A DNA stretch of 50,005 nucleotides from Cyclobacteriaceae bacterium (GTDB lineage: Bacteria; Bacteroidota; Bacteroidia; Cytophagales; Cyclobacteriaceae), in assembly GCA_019638285.1 (NCBI GenBank), contig JAHBUB010000028.1:1-50005 (forward strand), read 5' to 3'. The position numbers were made by a program, and so were the translations under genes. Of this stretch, positions 1-9,418 are shown in pieces (the stretch's first letter is position 1; every line of letters starts with the position of its first letter). Under the pieces are notes generated by a model. It was not told the DNA's origin. It did no database searches and worked only from the letters and a program-made list of their open reading frames with translations.

Positions 1-1
1 A

Positions 2-418
2 GGAACTCCAGTTGGTTCTGTGCTGCTGTGTAAAAAGGAACTGGAACATCAGGTGCGAAGAATAAGAAAAGTGTTTGGCGGAGGCATGAGGCAGGCTGGC
101 TATCTTGCTATGGCCGGAGTATATGCCCTGGATCATCATATCAAAAGACTAGGGGATGATCACAAGAGAGCCAGAGAAATGGGGAAAGTGTTAGCATCCC
201 TTGGCTGGGTGGAAATGGTAAAGCCGGTAGATACCAACATTGTGATTTTTGTAGTAGATAAGAGATTCACGCCAGAACAAGTACTTCAAAAGTTATCGGA
301 GAATAGCATCAAGGCATTAAAGTTTGGGCCACGAGAAATAAGAATGGTTACACATCTGGATTTTACCGATAACATGCTGGAACAAACCAATGAAATATTC
401 AAGAAGGTATCATTCTAA
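2..418 (+). CDS. ltaE: Threonine aldolase family protein, 3' part only
   Basis: This is the C-terminal 138 residues of a PLP-dependent low-specificity L-threonine aldolase (GLY1/LtaE family), which splits L-threonine or allo-threonine to glycine and acetaldehyde. The reading frame is open from base 2, so the gene starts outside the window. The visible part begins with GTPVGSVL, which in the family lies just after the PLP-binding lysine, so that lysine is off the left edge. The FGGGMRQAG motif and the C-terminal small domain are typical. An internal methionine at base 20 is not the real start. The next gene, rarA, begins 37 bases downstream on the same strand, so the two may be cotranscribed. 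The family assignment is good; substrate preference cannot be judged from this fragment. Confidence 0.85.
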   Translation, partial: GTPVGSVLLCKKELEHQVRRIRKVFGGGMRQAGYLAMAGVYALDHHIKRLGDDHKRAREMGKVLASLGWVEMVKPVDTNIVIFVVDKRFTPEQVLQKLSENSIKALKFGPREIRMVTHLDFTDNMLEQTNEIFKKVSF

Positions 419-455
419 TTTAGGGGCCCCATAAGAACGCTAATTCCTATATGAC

Positions 456-1724
456 GTGCATATAAATAGTCAAATACCCCTGGCGGAACGTATGCGCCCA
501 ACAAAACTCAGTGAGTTAATTGGGCAAGAGCATCTTGTAGGGGAGGGAGGAATTATTAGAAAGGCTATCGCTTCTGGAAATATACCTTCTATGATTTTGT
601 GGGGTCCTCCGGGTGTAGGAAAGACGACCATTGCAAATATTATTGCCAATGAGGTAAAGAAGGCTTTTCATACACTAAGTGCTGTAAGTGCCGGTGTAAA
701 GGATGTAAGGGAAGTAATCGATAAAGCCAAGCGATCGGGCAAGAGCATTTTGTTTATAGACGAGATTCATCGTTTTAATAAATCCCAGCAAGATGCCTTG
801 TTGGGTGCTGTTGAGAAAGGTACTATCACCCTCATTGGAGCAACTACTGAGAATCCATCGTTTGAGGTAAACAGCGCACTGCTTTCTAGGTGCCAGGTGT
901 ACACATTGAAACCTCTGTCAGAAGAGAATTTGATACAATTGGTTCAGGATGTTCTGAAAAAGGATCAGGAATTAAATAAGAGAAGGATAGAAATCAAGGA
1001 GCATAAGGCATTATTGAATATATCTGGCGGGGATGCGAGAAAGCTACTCAACCTGGTGGAACTAATTACTGATTCCATTGAAGGGGATGTGGTGATTACT
1101 GATGAACTGGTGGTGAACGTGGCTCAAAAAAGAATTGCGATTTATGATAAAAGTGGAGAGCAACATTACGATGTCATTTCGGCATTTATAAAATCCATAC
1201 GTGGTAGTGATCCCAACGCAGCTGTCTATTATCTTGCTAGAATGATTGAGGGGGGCGAAGACGTTAAATTTATCGCCAGACGAATGGTAATACTGGCTTC
1301 TGAAGATATAGGAAATGCGAATCCCACTGCGTTGGTATTGGCGACTAATGCTTTTCAGGCAATCAATCTTATCGGTTATCCTGAATCAAGGATAATTCTT
1401 TCACAATGTGCATTATACCTAGCATCTTCACCAAAAAGCAACGCAAGTTATGTGGCGATTAATCAGGCACAGCAGAAAGTAAGTGAAACCGGTGACCTGC
1501 CTGTACCGTTAGCCATTAGAAACTCACCAACCAAACTAATGAAGGACCTTGATTACGGCAAAGGTTATAAATATGCTCATGATCATGAAGGCAATTTTAC
1601 AAACATGGAATTCCTTCCTGAAGAAATTAAAGGCACGAGATTTTATGACCCTGGACAAAACCCTCGTGAGTCTGAATTGAGAGTTTTTTTAAAGAAATTG
1701 TGGGGCAAGAAATATGACTACTAG
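456..1724 (+). CDS. rarA: Replication-associated recombination protein A (AAA+ ATPase)
   Basis: RarA/MgsA is a AAA+ ATPase related to clamp-loader subunits that acts at stalled replication forks with single-strand binding protein. The 422-residue length is normal. Walker A is GPPGVGKT at residues 50-57, Walker B is [10 protein letters not shown] at 98-107, and sensor 1 is in GATTENPSF near 128-136. The C-terminal part carries the family's tetramerisation region, with [16 protein letters not shown] and a late [12 protein letters not shown] stretch. The only possible start in frame is GTG at 456, because a TAA stop lies at 441-443 and no upstream ATG is in frame. The stop codon is followed without a gap by the GTG start of the VWA protein, so translation of the two is probably coupled. 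Confidence 0.95.
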   Translation: MHINSQIPLAERMRPTKLSELIGQEHLVGEGGIIRKAIASGNIPSMILWGPPGVGKTTIANIIANEVKKAFHTLSAVSAGVKDVREVIDKAKRSGKSILFIDEIHRFNKSQQDALLGAVEKGTITLIGATTENPSFEVNSALLSRCQVYTLKPLSEENLIQLVQDVLKKDQELNKRRIEIKEHKALLNISGGDARKLLNLVELITDSIEGDVVITDELVVNVAQKRIAIYDKSGEQHYDVISAFIKSIRGSDPNAAVYYLARMIEGGEDVKFIARRMVILASEDIGNANPTALVLATNAFQAINLIGYPESRIILSQCALYLASSPKSNASYVAINQAQQKVSETGDLPVPLAIRNSPTKLMKDLDYGKGYKYAHDHEGNFTNMEFLPEEIKGTRFYDPGQNPRESELRVFLKKLWGKKYDY

Positions 1725-3806
1725 GTGAATCAACAACGCTTACTCTTCGAATATTCTCCGGTATTTGTTTTACTCAGTTTGGCATTGGGGCTACTTTATG
1801 CTTACCTGCTTTACCAATCAAAACATACCTGGACGAAAAGGACCAATCAGATTCTATTTACATTTAGAACGACACTTGTTTCATTTTTGGCCTTCTTGTT
1901 AATTGGACCCATTTTGAAACTTACCCTTAATGAGTATGAGAAACCGTCAATAGTTTTTTTGGTAGATAATTCTGTTTCAGTCAAAGAGACAGTGGACTCA
2001 CTGAAATGGAACAACATCAACAAGCAGTTGATGTCAACTAAGGATGAGTTGCTGTCACAAGGATTTAGTGTAAAAATGACAACTTTGGATGAAAGCGAAA
2101 ATGCCAAGATTGTATTTGATCATCCCACGTCAGATTTAAATGGGGCTGTTCGTAACCTAGTGGGGCAATATGAAGGGAAAAATCTAGCTGGGCTGGTGGT
2201 GATGTCTGATGGTATTTATAATTCAGGGAGCTCTCCACTTTACTCACCATCAAGGGTGCCAGTATATACTGTCGGAGTGGGTGATACCACGGAGAGGATA
2301 GATATTGTATTGCGAAATGTGCTTTACAACAAGATAGCCTATCAGGGAAATCAATTTCCACTTCGTGCTGAGGTTTTGATACGGGGCATTAGCGCACAAG
2401 AGATAATTGTTTCAGTGTACCAAAAAGGCAAACTGATTGCCCGCGACAGTAAAAACTCCGGAGACAAATCAATTTTGAATTTCGACTTCCAGTTGGATGC
2501 AACTGAAAAAGGACTTCAGCGAATAGACATCACAGTGACACCTATTGCACAAGAACAAAATAAAAAAAATAACCATGCAAGTGCTTTTGTCGAGGTCGTT
2601 GAAGGAAAGAAAAAGATATTGATGGTTGCCCCTGCGCCACATCCCGACATCAAAGCGATCCGCACCGTGGTAGAAGAAAATGCCAATTATGAATTTATTG
2701 TTCACATACCCGGGATAACAGATGCACCACCAGAAGCACTTCGGCCCGAAAATATAGATTTGGCAATATTTCAGCAGGCGATTGATTATTCTGGTAAAAC
2801 CACACTACTATTCAAAAAACTTTTAGAGAGTGGAACATCTTTGTTTATTATGTTAGGTGACAGATCGAACTTAAGACAATTAGCTGCTAACGGTGTACCA
2901 ATTACATTTGAAAACCCTGGACAATGGGACGAGGTGACGCCTGTTATCAACGCGGATTTTAAAGATTTTGGTTTTAGTGATAAGTTAAACAGCATTTTTT
3001 CCCGATACCCTCCGGCCCGGGTGCCTTTCGGAAAATTCACCTATCCGCCAAATGCCAATGTTTTACTTTACCAAAGGATTGGAAGGATAACTACCGACCG
3101 ACCCTTATTATTTACTGCTACTTCGAATGATCAAAAGATGGCTGTGTTGATAGGTGATGGGGTGTGGAGGTGGAGACTTGATGAATTTGCAGAGACTCAG
3201 AAAACAGGAGGATTTGACGATGTTTTTTCAAAACTGATACAATACCTGAGTACACGGGAAGACAAAAGAAAATTCAGAAGCTTCCCTCTTCAAAATGAAT
3301 TTACAGCCAGTGAGCCTGTGATTTTTGAAAGCCAGGTATATAATGAATTATTTGAGCAGGTGTACGGCCAGAAAATAGAAATTGAGCTTTCGGATGAGAA
3401 AGGAAATAGATCTCAATATAGTTATATCACGAGCCCTGGTAATTCAAGGTATCGAATTGGAGGACTTACAGAAGGTGTTTATGCCTACACTTCTTCAACC
3501 AATCTTAACGGGGTGAAACAATCTGTGAAAGGTGAGTTTTTGGTTGTTGAGCAGAACATTGAATCTCAAAACTTGACGGCAGATTTTGATTTATTGCGCA
3601 GATGGGCCAGCAATACCGGGGGTAGCTTCTATGCGGTAGACAATTTACAAAAACTTGAAGAGGATTTCTCTAGAGTGAAGGCACAAAATCTGATTCATTC
3701 TGAAGAATCGTTCAATCCACTGATCAATCTTAAGCTTGTTTTTTTCTTTCTGCTTGCGTTGATCACAGTGGAATGGTTTACCAGAAAATTCATGGGGGGG
3801 TACTAA
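1725..3806 (+). CDS. Membrane-anchored VWA-domain protein
   Basis: This 693-residue protein has two N-terminal membrane helices (about residues 11-30 and 48-66), then a von Willebrand factor A-like domain with a complete MIDAS-type DNSVS motif at residues 81-85 and a second typical strand at LVVMSDG. A long extracytoplasmic region with Ig-like and glutamine-amidotransferase-like character follows (about residues 290-450), and it ends with one membrane helix (about 667-686). Proteins of this layout are common in Bacteroidota and are usually left as hypothetical; some resemble the Bat aerotolerance family but I cannot tie this one to it. GTG at 1725 touches the rarA stop and no other in-frame start is nearer the first helix. 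A run of seven G bases just before the stop does not disturb the frame. Function unknown; cell-envelope location likely. Confidence 0.75.
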   Translation: MNQQRLLFEYSPVFVLLSLALGLLYAYLLYQSKHTWTKRTNQILFTFRTTLVSFLAFLLIGPILKLTLNEYEKPSIVFLVDNSVSVKETVDSLKWNNINKQLMSTKDELLSQGFSVKMTTLDESENAKIVFDHPTSDLNGAVRNLVGQYEGKNLAGLVVMSDGIYNSGSSPLYSPSRVPVYTVGVGDTTERIDIVLRNVLYNKIAYQGNQFPLRAEVLIRGISAQEIIVSVYQKGKLIARDSKNSGDKSILNFDFQLDATEKGLQRIDITVTPIAQEQNKKNNHASAFVEVVEGKKKILMVAPAPHPDIKAIRTVVEENANYEFIVHIPGITDAPPEALRPENIDLAIFQQAIDYSGKTTLLFKKLLESGTSLFIMLGDRSNLRQLAANGVPITFENPGQWDEVTPVINADFKDFGFSDKLNSIFSRYPPARVPFGKFTYPPNANVLLYQRIGRITTDRPLLFTATSNDQKMAVLIGDGVWRWRLDEFAETQKTGGFDDVFSKLIQYLSTREDKRKFRSFPLQNEFTASEPVIFESQVYNELFEQVYGQKIEIELSDEKGNRSQYSYITSPGNSRYRIGGLTEGVYAYTSSTNLNGVKQSVKGEFLVVEQNIESQNLTADFDLLRRWASNTGGSFYAVDNLQKLEEDFSRVKAQNLIHSEESFNPLINLKLVFFFLLALITVEWFTRKFMGGY

Positions 3807-3811
3807 ATAAA

Positions 3812-3840
3812 AAAGGCAGGATTTAACCTGCCTTTAGTTT
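3812..3840. terminator. Bidirectional terminator between the VWA gene and clpC
   Basis: A perfect 9-base stem, AAAGGCAGG at 3812-3820 and CCTGCCTTT at 3827-3835, has a 6-base loop and lies between two convergent genes. On the minus strand the stem is followed by a run of T residues (TTTTTTATTT), so it fits best as the clpC terminator; on the plus strand the tail AGTTTT is weaker but usable. Confidence 0.8.
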
Positions 3841-3859
3841 TATAAATTGAAGACCCTTG

Positions 3860-6406
3860 TTACTCGCTCTTCTTTTCCTTTGAAGAAGCTTTTGGCTTCT
3901 TTACTTTAATAATCAGTGTTTCACTTTTTTCATCGTGGTCAGCCATAAGAGTAGCACCTTCTTCAATTTCTCCTTTTAGTATTTCCTCCGCTATAGGATC
4001 CTCAAGATACTTTTGAATGGCCCTGTTAAGCGGCCTAGCACCAAACTGTTGATCATAACCTTTTTCAGCCAGAAAATCCTTGGCTTTATCAGTTAGTTCA
4101 ACATTATAGCCAAGTGTTCTGATTCTCGCGAAAAGTTTGCTTAATGTAATGTCAATGATCTTGTGGATTTGCTCGCGTTGCAGTGAGTTAAATACAATTA
4201 CATCATCCAATCGATTAAGAAATTCCGGACTGAAAACACGCTTCAATGCATTATGAATAGTACTCTTCATGTTTTCTTCTTCATTGGACTGCTTTGCTTT
4301 AGTAGCAAAACCAATTCCCGAACCGAAATCTTTCAGATCACGAACCCCAATGTTGGAAGTCATAATGATAATGGTATTTCTAAAATCCACCCTACGGCCC
4401 AAGCCATCTGTGAGTATTCCATCATCCAATACTTGTAAAAGAATATTGAATACATCTGGGTGTGCCTTTTCGATTTCATCTAACAACACAACACTGTAAG
4501 GCTTTCTTCTCACTTTCTCTGTAAGCTGCCCTCCCTCTTCATAACCTACGTATCCTGGAGGTGCTCCAACAAGTCGTGATACAGAGAATTTCTCCATGTA
4601 CTCGCTCATGTCTATTCTTACGAGGGCCTCTTCCTTATCAAATAAGTACGTAGCCAGTACTTTTGCAAGTTCTGTTTTACCCACTCCAGTTGGCCCCAGA
4701 AAAATAAATGACCCTATTGGCTTCTTTGGATCTTTTAATCCGACACGTGTACGCTGAATTGCTCTTGTTAATTTTTTAATTGCTTCTTCTTGCCCAATCA
4801 CTTTTCCACTAAGCTCTTCGGACATACCCAGCAATTTGTTGCTTTCCTTCTGAGCTATCCGATTGGTGGGGATGCCGGTCATCATGCCAATGACATCTGC
4901 CACATTATCCTCTGTAACGGTATACTTTTCAGTTCTTGTTGTTTCTTCCCACTTGGCTTTTGCAATATCCATCTGCTCGATCAATTTCTTTTCTTTATCC
5001 CGCAGTTGGGCTGCCTCTTCATACTTCTGGCTTTTCACCACACGATTCTTTTCTTTCTTCACGTCCTCAATGGCGCTTTCCAGTTTAAGAATGTCTTCTG
5101 GTACATGAATATTATTCATATGTACCCTTGCTCCAGCTTCATCCAATACGTCAATGGCTTTATCTGGTAGAAAGCGATCACTGATGTAACGATCGGATAG
5201 CTTCACACAAGCATCGATTGCCTCCTTGGTATAGCTTACATGGTGGTGATCTTCGTATTTGTCCTTAATGTTATCAAGAATTTCAATGGTTTCTTCCACG
5301 GTAGTAGAATCTACCATTACCATTTGAAAACGTCTCGCCAAAGCGCCATCTTTTTCAATGTACTGTCTGTATTCATCTAAGGTGGTTGCACCAATACATT
5401 GAATTTCGCCTCGAGAAAGCGCTGGTTTAAACATGTTGGATGCGTCCAGTGAACCGGAAGCGCCACCTGCACCAACGATAGTATGTAATTCATCAATGAA
5501 TAGGATAACATCCGCAGATTTTTCCAATTCATTCATTACCGCTTTCATACGCTCCTCAAATTGGCCGCGATATTTAGTGCCAGCTACTAGAGAAGCGAGA
5601 TCTAAAGTGACTACACGCTTACCAAAAAGAACACGAGATACTTTTTTCTGGATAATGCGTAGTGCAAGACCCTCTGCAATAGCAGTCTTACCCACACCTG
5701 GTTCTCCTATTAAAATAGGATTGTTTTTCTTTCTTCTGCTCAGAATCTGAGCTACGCGCTCTATTTCCTTTTCTCGTCCTACTATTGGGTCAAGCTTATT
5801 ATCTTCTGCCAGTTTTGTAAGATCTCTGCCAAAATTATCAAGGACAGGAGTCCGTGATTTTTCACCTCCTTTTTTCTCTTTGCCTGATCCTGTTGCGCCT
5901 GATCCGCCACCAAACATTTTTGATGAATCTTCATCTGGATCATCTGTATCAGAAGAAGCAAGTGGTTGATCACTTTGATATTCTAACATTTCTTTAACCA
6001 CATCATAGGCTACATCAAATTTGTTTAGAATCTGAGTAGCCAGATTGTCGGGATCTCGCAGTATAGAAAGCAATAAATGTTCTGTTCCTATCAATTGTGC
6101 TTTAAAAATTTTGGCTTCCAGATAGGTGATTTTGAGTACTTTTTCAGAAGCCCTTGTTAAGGGAATATTTGCTAGATTTTTAACATCATGCGTGGCAGTG
6201 CCCTTAGAAACTTTTTCGATTTCTCCTCTAAGCTCTTCAAGTGGTACACCCAATTTCTTGAGTACGCCCACAGCAACTCCTTCCCCCTCACGTACCATCC
6301 CCAAGAGCAGATGCTCTGTGCCGATATAGTCGTGACCCAATCTAAGGGCTTCCTCCCGGCTCAACGAGATGACTTCCTTTACTCGGTTAGAAAATTTGGC
6401 TTCCAT
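3860..6406 (-). CDS. clpC: ATP-dependent Clp protease ATP-binding subunit ClpC
   Basis: ClpC is a Hsp100 unfoldase that feeds substrates into ClpP. Two Clp_N repeats fill residues 1-145, then a flexible glycine/serine/lysine linker to about 190. The first AAA module has Walker A GEPGVGKT near 234-241 and Walker B ILFIDEL near 301-307. A UVR-type coiled coil (about 447-482) is the mark that separates ClpC from ClpA and ClpB. The second AAA module has GPTGVGKT near 571-578, and GIGF near residue 700 is the ClpP-docking loop. Length (848) is normal. I chose ATG at 6406; the frame stays open to a TTG at 6415, but the N-terminus from the ATG matches the family start. A clpS adaptor gene lies 19 kb away. 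The gene stands alone, with its own promoter candidate and terminator. Confidence 0.96.
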   Translation of the reverse strand: MEAKFSNRVKEVISLSREEALRLGHDYIGTEHLLLGMVREGEGVAVGVLKKLGVPLEELRGEIEKVSKGTATHDVKNLANIPLTRASEKVLKITYLEAKIFKAQLIGTEHLLLSILRDPDNLATQILNKFDVAYDVVKEMLEYQSDQPLASSDTDDPDEDSSKMFGGGSGATGSGKEKKGGEKSRTPVLDNFGRDLTKLAEDNKLDPIVGREKEIERVAQILSRRKKNNPILIGEPGVGKTAIAEGLALRIIQKKVSRVLFGKRVVTLDLASLVAGTKYRGQFEERMKAVMNELEKSADVILFIDELHTIVGAGGASGSLDASNMFKPALSRGEIQCIGATTLDEYRQYIEKDGALARRFQMVMVDSTTVEETIEILDNIKDKYEDHHHVSYTKEAIDACVKLSDRYISDRFLPDKAIDVLDEAGARVHMNNIHVPEDILKLESAIEDVKKEKNRVVKSQKYEEAAQLRDKEKKLIEQMDIAKAKWEETTRTEKYTVTEDNVADVIGMMTGIPTNRIAQKESNKLLGMSEELSGKVIGQEEAIKKLTRAIQRTRVGLKDPKKPIGSFIFLGPTGVGKTELAKVLATYLFDKEEALVRIDMSEYMEKFSVSRLVGAPPGYVGYEEGGQLTEKVRRKPYSVVLLDEIEKAHPDVFNILLQVLDDGILTDGLGRRVDFRNTIIIMTSNIGVRDLKDFGSGIGFATKAKQSNEEENMKSTIHNALKRVFSPEFLNRLDDVIVFNSLQREQIHKIIDITLSKLFARIRTLGYNVELTDKAKDFLAEKGYDQQFGARPLNRAIQKYLEDPIAEEILKGEIEEGATLMADHDEKSETLIIKVKKPKASSKEKKSE

Positions 6407-6426
6407 ATTAAACAATTCTGTTTGTG

Positions 6427-6458
6427 TAAATGTAAAGTTTTAGGGTTGATTAATCAAA
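6427..6458 (-). promoter_or_regulatory. Candidate clpC promoter
   Basis: On the minus strand, TTTG (6458-6455) is followed after 20 bases by TACATTTA (6434-6427). This matches the Bacteroidetes primary sigma consensus (TTTG, about 19 bases, TAnnTTTG) except for the last base. It sits 21 bases before the clpC ATG. The assignment is by consensus only. Confidence 0.4.
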
Positions 6459-6533
6459 GTGCAAACTTCTCGTTTACTATCTGATTTTCAAGCCATTTCT
6501 TGATGTATCCTACTTAAAAACAACGATCAATTT

Positions 6534-7169
6534 TTATTTGTTCAGATCACCCTTGATGGAGGATTTAATTATTTGAATCGCGTTGGGTCCTTCGCAGAAC
6601 AACAAGTCTATAATGCTGAGGTTGGATGCAAACTTATTGCCAAAAACTTGTACATAGGGTATTGGTAAATAATAATATCGGTCTGAATGTTGATTTTTAG
6701 CGCTTATAACTGATCTAAGGTCGGTTACCCCTCTTTGTGGTTCTTTTTCATAAGAGGCACTTTCCGTCAGCGTGAGTGAAACTTGCAAGGATTGCAGACA
6801 GAATGACAGCAAATCTATATTGAGTTCATATAGAAAAATGTGACCCTTGAACAAAATATTATGAAGTTCATCAGCGTAATGATTAAAGAAAGGAGCTTTA
6901 CCATAGGCGGAAGAAATCGCACGCCAATGATTGTTTTGCCAGTTGCCGTTTTTATCTACTTGCACATCTTTTACTAGTGCCTTTCCGTGTTTTGCAGTCA
7001 CAGGAACTACGAGCATTTGCGGCCCATTTGCGGTATTGATGTAGCATCGATTGCGATAGCTTTGTTTTACGTATTGCTCATGTTTTTCAATAGTTATTTT
7101 TTCAGCATGCAGTATAATCGTAAAGTATTCCAGATTAGGAAGATAATGAAGAGCAAGAAGTGCCTTCAT
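6534..7169 (-). CDS. WbqC family protein
   Basis: A 211-residue protein of the WbqC-like family. Visible family features are the N-terminal HYLPNLEYF stretch, the central [21 protein letters not shown] region leading to AYGKAPFF, and the late [15 protein letters not shown]. WbqC proteins are found near polysaccharide or housekeeping genes and have no settled biochemical role; some are annotated in O-antigen clusters. No signal peptide or membrane helix is seen, so it is probably cytoplasmic. Its ATG overlaps the stop of the upstream yciO-like gene in an ATGA junction, so the two form one translational unit. The family call is confident, the function is not known. Confidence 0.85.
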   Translation of the reverse strand: MKALLALHYLPNLEYFTIILHAEKITIEKHEQYVKQSYRNRCYINTANGPQMLVVPVTAKHGKALVKDVQVDKNGNWQNNHWRAISSAYGKAPFFNHYADELHNILFKGHIFLYELNIDLLSFCLQSLQVSLTLTESASYEKEPQRGVTDLRSVISAKNQHSDRYYYLPIPYVQVFGNKFASNLSIIDLLFCEGPNAIQIIKSSIKGDLNK

Positions 7170-7795
7170 AAGTAGGGGGCAAAATCACCCAACCCATTTC
7201 TGATAATTGTGGGTGTGGCACCTGTAAAGTCGACTACTGTAGAAGGAATATGGCCGCCTGGGCCTCCATCAATCACCAAATCAACTTCATTTTTAAAATC
7301 ATCATAGATTTCCTCAGGGTCAGTGGTGTAGACTTTTATCGCGTCATCGTCTTTTATAGAGGAGGTAATTAAAGGGTTGCCGAGTTTTTCGACCAATGCC
7401 CTCGGAATAGGATGATCAGGAATTCTTATTCCAACAGTTTTTTTATTTACGTCCAAAATTTTGGGAACCTTACTGCTCGACTCAAAAAGGTAAGTGAAAG
7501 GCCCTGGCAGTGACTTTTTTAATATTTTAAATACAGGTGTGTCTATTCTCTTCACATATTCAGAGATATGACTTAGATCATTACAAATGAATGAAAGATC
7601 AAGTTTATGTGGTTTCACGTTCATTATCTTGCAAAGTCGCTCAATGGACTTTCGGTTGGTAAGGTCGCAACCAATACCATATATGGTATCAGTGGGGTAA
7701 ATGATAATTCCCCCTTTGCGAAGCAATTCAGTAACCTGAGCGATCTTCCTCTGTTCAGGGTTTTGAGGATGAATGGAAAGAAAAACAGCAGCCAT
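7166..7795 (-). CDS. yciO: Sua5/YciO/YrdC-domain protein, YciO type
   Basis: This 209-residue protein is a Sua5/YciO/YrdC fold protein. TsaC/Sua5 members make threonylcarbamoyl-AMP for the t6A modification of ANN-decoding tRNAs. By eye the match is to the YciO branch: the segments [38 protein letters not shown] and [19 protein letters not shown] follow the E. coli YciO order closely. The TsaC-type nucleotide signature is less clear. YciO proteins are reported to have weaker or undefined activity in this pathway, so this is probably the second paralogue and a true TsaC/Sua5 should be elsewhere in the genome. It is the first gene of a two-gene unit with wbqC-like and is divergent from mltG. Confidence 0.85.
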   Translation of the reverse strand: MAAVFLSIHPQNPEQRKIAQVTELLRKGGIIIYPTDTIYGIGCDLTNRKSIERLCKIMNVKPHKLDLSFICNDLSHISEYVKRIDTPVFKILKKSLPGPFTYLFESSSKVPKILDVNKKTVGIRIPDHPIPRALVEKLGNPLITSSIKDDDAIKVYTTDPEEIYDDFKNEVDLVIDGGPGGHIPSTVVDFTGATPTIIRNGLGDFAPYL

Positions 7796-7873
7796 AATAT
7801 GGGTTAAATATATCCAATCTTGCGCTAGAAGTAAATTCTAAAAATTATGAGAAGGGTCTATAGCCCAATTTTG

Positions 7874-7881
7874 TAATTTTG
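7874..7881 (+). promoter_or_regulatory. Possible -7 promoter box for the mltG operon
   Basis: TAATTTTG matches the Bacteroidetes -7 consensus TAnnTTTG exactly and lies 75 bases before the preferred mltG ATG, in the divergent yciO-mltG gap. I could not find a TTTG at the expected upstream spacing, so the call is weak. Confidence 0.3.
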
Positions 7882-7955
7882 GATACTTAATTATAGATCA
7901 AATTTTATTATAAGGCTTGGCCTTTGCTGAAAATATTAATTTAGCGCTAAATCTC

Positions 7956-9011
7956 ATGGATGAAATACCAAAGAAAAAACTGATATTGTTTTTAGTCGGA
8001 TCAACCCTTCTAATCACATTTACTTTTTACGCGTATCAAATATTTTATACTGCTAATATCCTTGTAGACAGGGAAGATAAAATATTTATTATCGAGCCGG
8101 GAGCCACTTATCGGCAGGTACAAGAAAATCTTGGACGTGGAAGATTTGTAAATGATATGGTATCATTTAGTTTTCTCGCAAGGTTATATGATTACGACAA
8201 ATCGATAAAACCGGGACGATATCGTCTGCAAAGAAACATGACTAACCTTCAGGCCATCAGAATACTCAGAGCCGGCATGCAGGAGCCAGTAAACGTTACT
8301 TTCACACACGTACGGCTGATAAGTGAGATGGGTGAAAAGATCACCAAGAATTTAAGCATAACCCCTGAGCAATTTTACAGCGCACTCAATGAATTTATTG
8401 CGACCAATAGTGAAGGATTCGATGCAGACAATATCCTTTGTATGTTCATCCCCAATACTTATGAGATTTATTTTAACATTTCAGCAGATGACTTGGTGGC
8501 TCGGATGCACAAGGAATATCAAAGGTTTTGGAATGCTGAGCGAATAGAAAAAGCGGACTCACTAGGGCTTTCACCCATTGAGGTTTCCATACTGGCATCC
8601 ATCGTGCAGGCCGAAGCAGTAAAAGATGATGAAGCGCCCACCATAGCAGGACTTTATCTTAACCGACTGAGAGAAGGTATTCCTCTTCAGGCAGACCCCA
8701 CACTGGTTTTTGCTGTTGGAGATTTTGCATTAAAACGCGTTCTTAACGAGCACAAGGAAGTAAACTCTCCTTACAACACTTACAAGCATACGGGACTTAC
8801 TCCCGGGCCTATTAATATGCCAAGGATTGCCATTATTGATGCAGTACTAAATGCCAAGTCTCATAATTATATTTACATGTGTGCCAAAGAAGATTTTTCT
8901 GGCTATCATAATTTTAGTTCCAGTCTGAGTCAACATATGATCAATGCCAGGAACTATCAACGAGCACTAACAATTGAACAAAGAAAAGGAAGAGCGTTGC
9001 GCAACCAATAA
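7956..9011 (+). CDS. mltG: Endolytic murein transglycosylase MltG
   Basis: MltG (YceG family) cuts nascent peptidoglycan strands in the periplasm and is thought to set glycan chain length. One N-terminal membrane helix (about residues 6-26 from the ATG) anchors it. It is followed by a LysM-like part and the YceG catalytic domain with ASIVQAEA, in which the family glutamate is kept, then NRLREGIPLQADPT and SPYNTYKHTGLTPGPI. The total of 351 residues is normal. I start at ATG 7956; the frame is open back to a TTG at 7917, but the extra 13 residues add nothing recognisable. The stop overlaps the ATG of the thioesterase gene by one base (TAATG), so it leads a three-gene operon. Confidence 0.93.
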   Translation: MDEIPKKKLILFLVGSTLLITFTFYAYQIFYTANILVDREDKIFIIEPGATYRQVQENLGRGRFVNDMVSFSFLARLYDYDKSIKPGRYRLQRNMTNLQAIRILRAGMQEPVNVTFTHVRLISEMGEKITKNLSITPEQFYSALNEFIATNSEGFDADNILCMFIPNTYEIYFNISADDLVARMHKEYQRFWNAERIEKADSLGLSPIEVSILASIVQAEAVKDDEAPTIAGLYLNRLREGIPLQADPTLVFAVGDFALKRVLNEHKEVNSPYNTYKHTGLTPGPINMPRIAIIDAVLNAKSHNYIYMCAKEDFSGYHNFSSSLSQHMINARNYQRALTIEQRKGRALRNQ

Positions 9012-9418
9012 TGTATATCTCAGAGACCCACTTGCGTGTAAGATATGGCGAAACCGACCAGATGGGTTATGTATACTATGGCAATTATGCTTCTTATTTT
9101 GAAGTGGCCAGAGTTGAAAGCCTGAGGCAATTGGGGATGACGTATAAAGAACTTGAAGAGATGGGTGTGATGATGCCGGTTTTGGAAAACAAATCAAAAT
9201 ACCTTTCTCCCGCATTGTATGATGACAATCTTAAGATTGTGACCACGATCAGAGAAAAGCCGGGTGTTCGCATTCGTTTTGAATATGAAATCTACAATGA
9301 GGCAGGCAAAAAGCTTCATCAGGGAGAGACTTTGTTAGTCTTTGTAAATAAGACAACGGGTCGCCCATGCAAACCCCCAAAGGCATTTGATAAAGTGCTT
9401 GAACCTTTCTTTCAATGA
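9011..9418 (+). CDS. Acyl-CoA thioesterase, YbgC/FadM-like (4HBT fold)
   Basis: A 135-residue single-domain hot-dog thioesterase. The N-terminal motif ETDQMGYVYYGNYASYFEVAR carries the catalytic aspartate (Asp16) and the helix-start glycine typical of the 4-hydroxybenzoyl-CoA thioesterase family, and matches the YbgC pattern. It would hydrolyse short-chain or aromatic acyl-CoA in the cytoplasm; the true substrate is unknown. Its start overlaps the mltG stop by one base and its end overlaps the YihY start by four bases (ATGA), so it is made together with two envelope proteins. In other bacteria YbgC is linked to the Tol-Pal envelope system, so an envelope-lipid role is plausible but not shown. 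Confidence 0.88.
   Translation: MYISETHLRVRYGETDQMGYVYYGNYASYFEVARVESLRQLGMTYKELEEMGVMMPVLENKSKYLSPALYDDNLKIVTTIREKPGVRIRFEYEIYNEAGKKLHQGETLLVFVNKTTGRPCKPPKAFDKVLEPFFQ

Noticed and set aside
3794-3800. A frameshift at the seven-G run near the end of the VWA gene
   Set aside because: The C-terminal membrane helix precedes the run and the stop follows two codons later; nothing recognisable continues in other frames.
4790-5170. A 126-codon open frame opposite clpC
   Set aside because: It is an antisense shadow inside a well-conserved gene, with no family features and no start signal.
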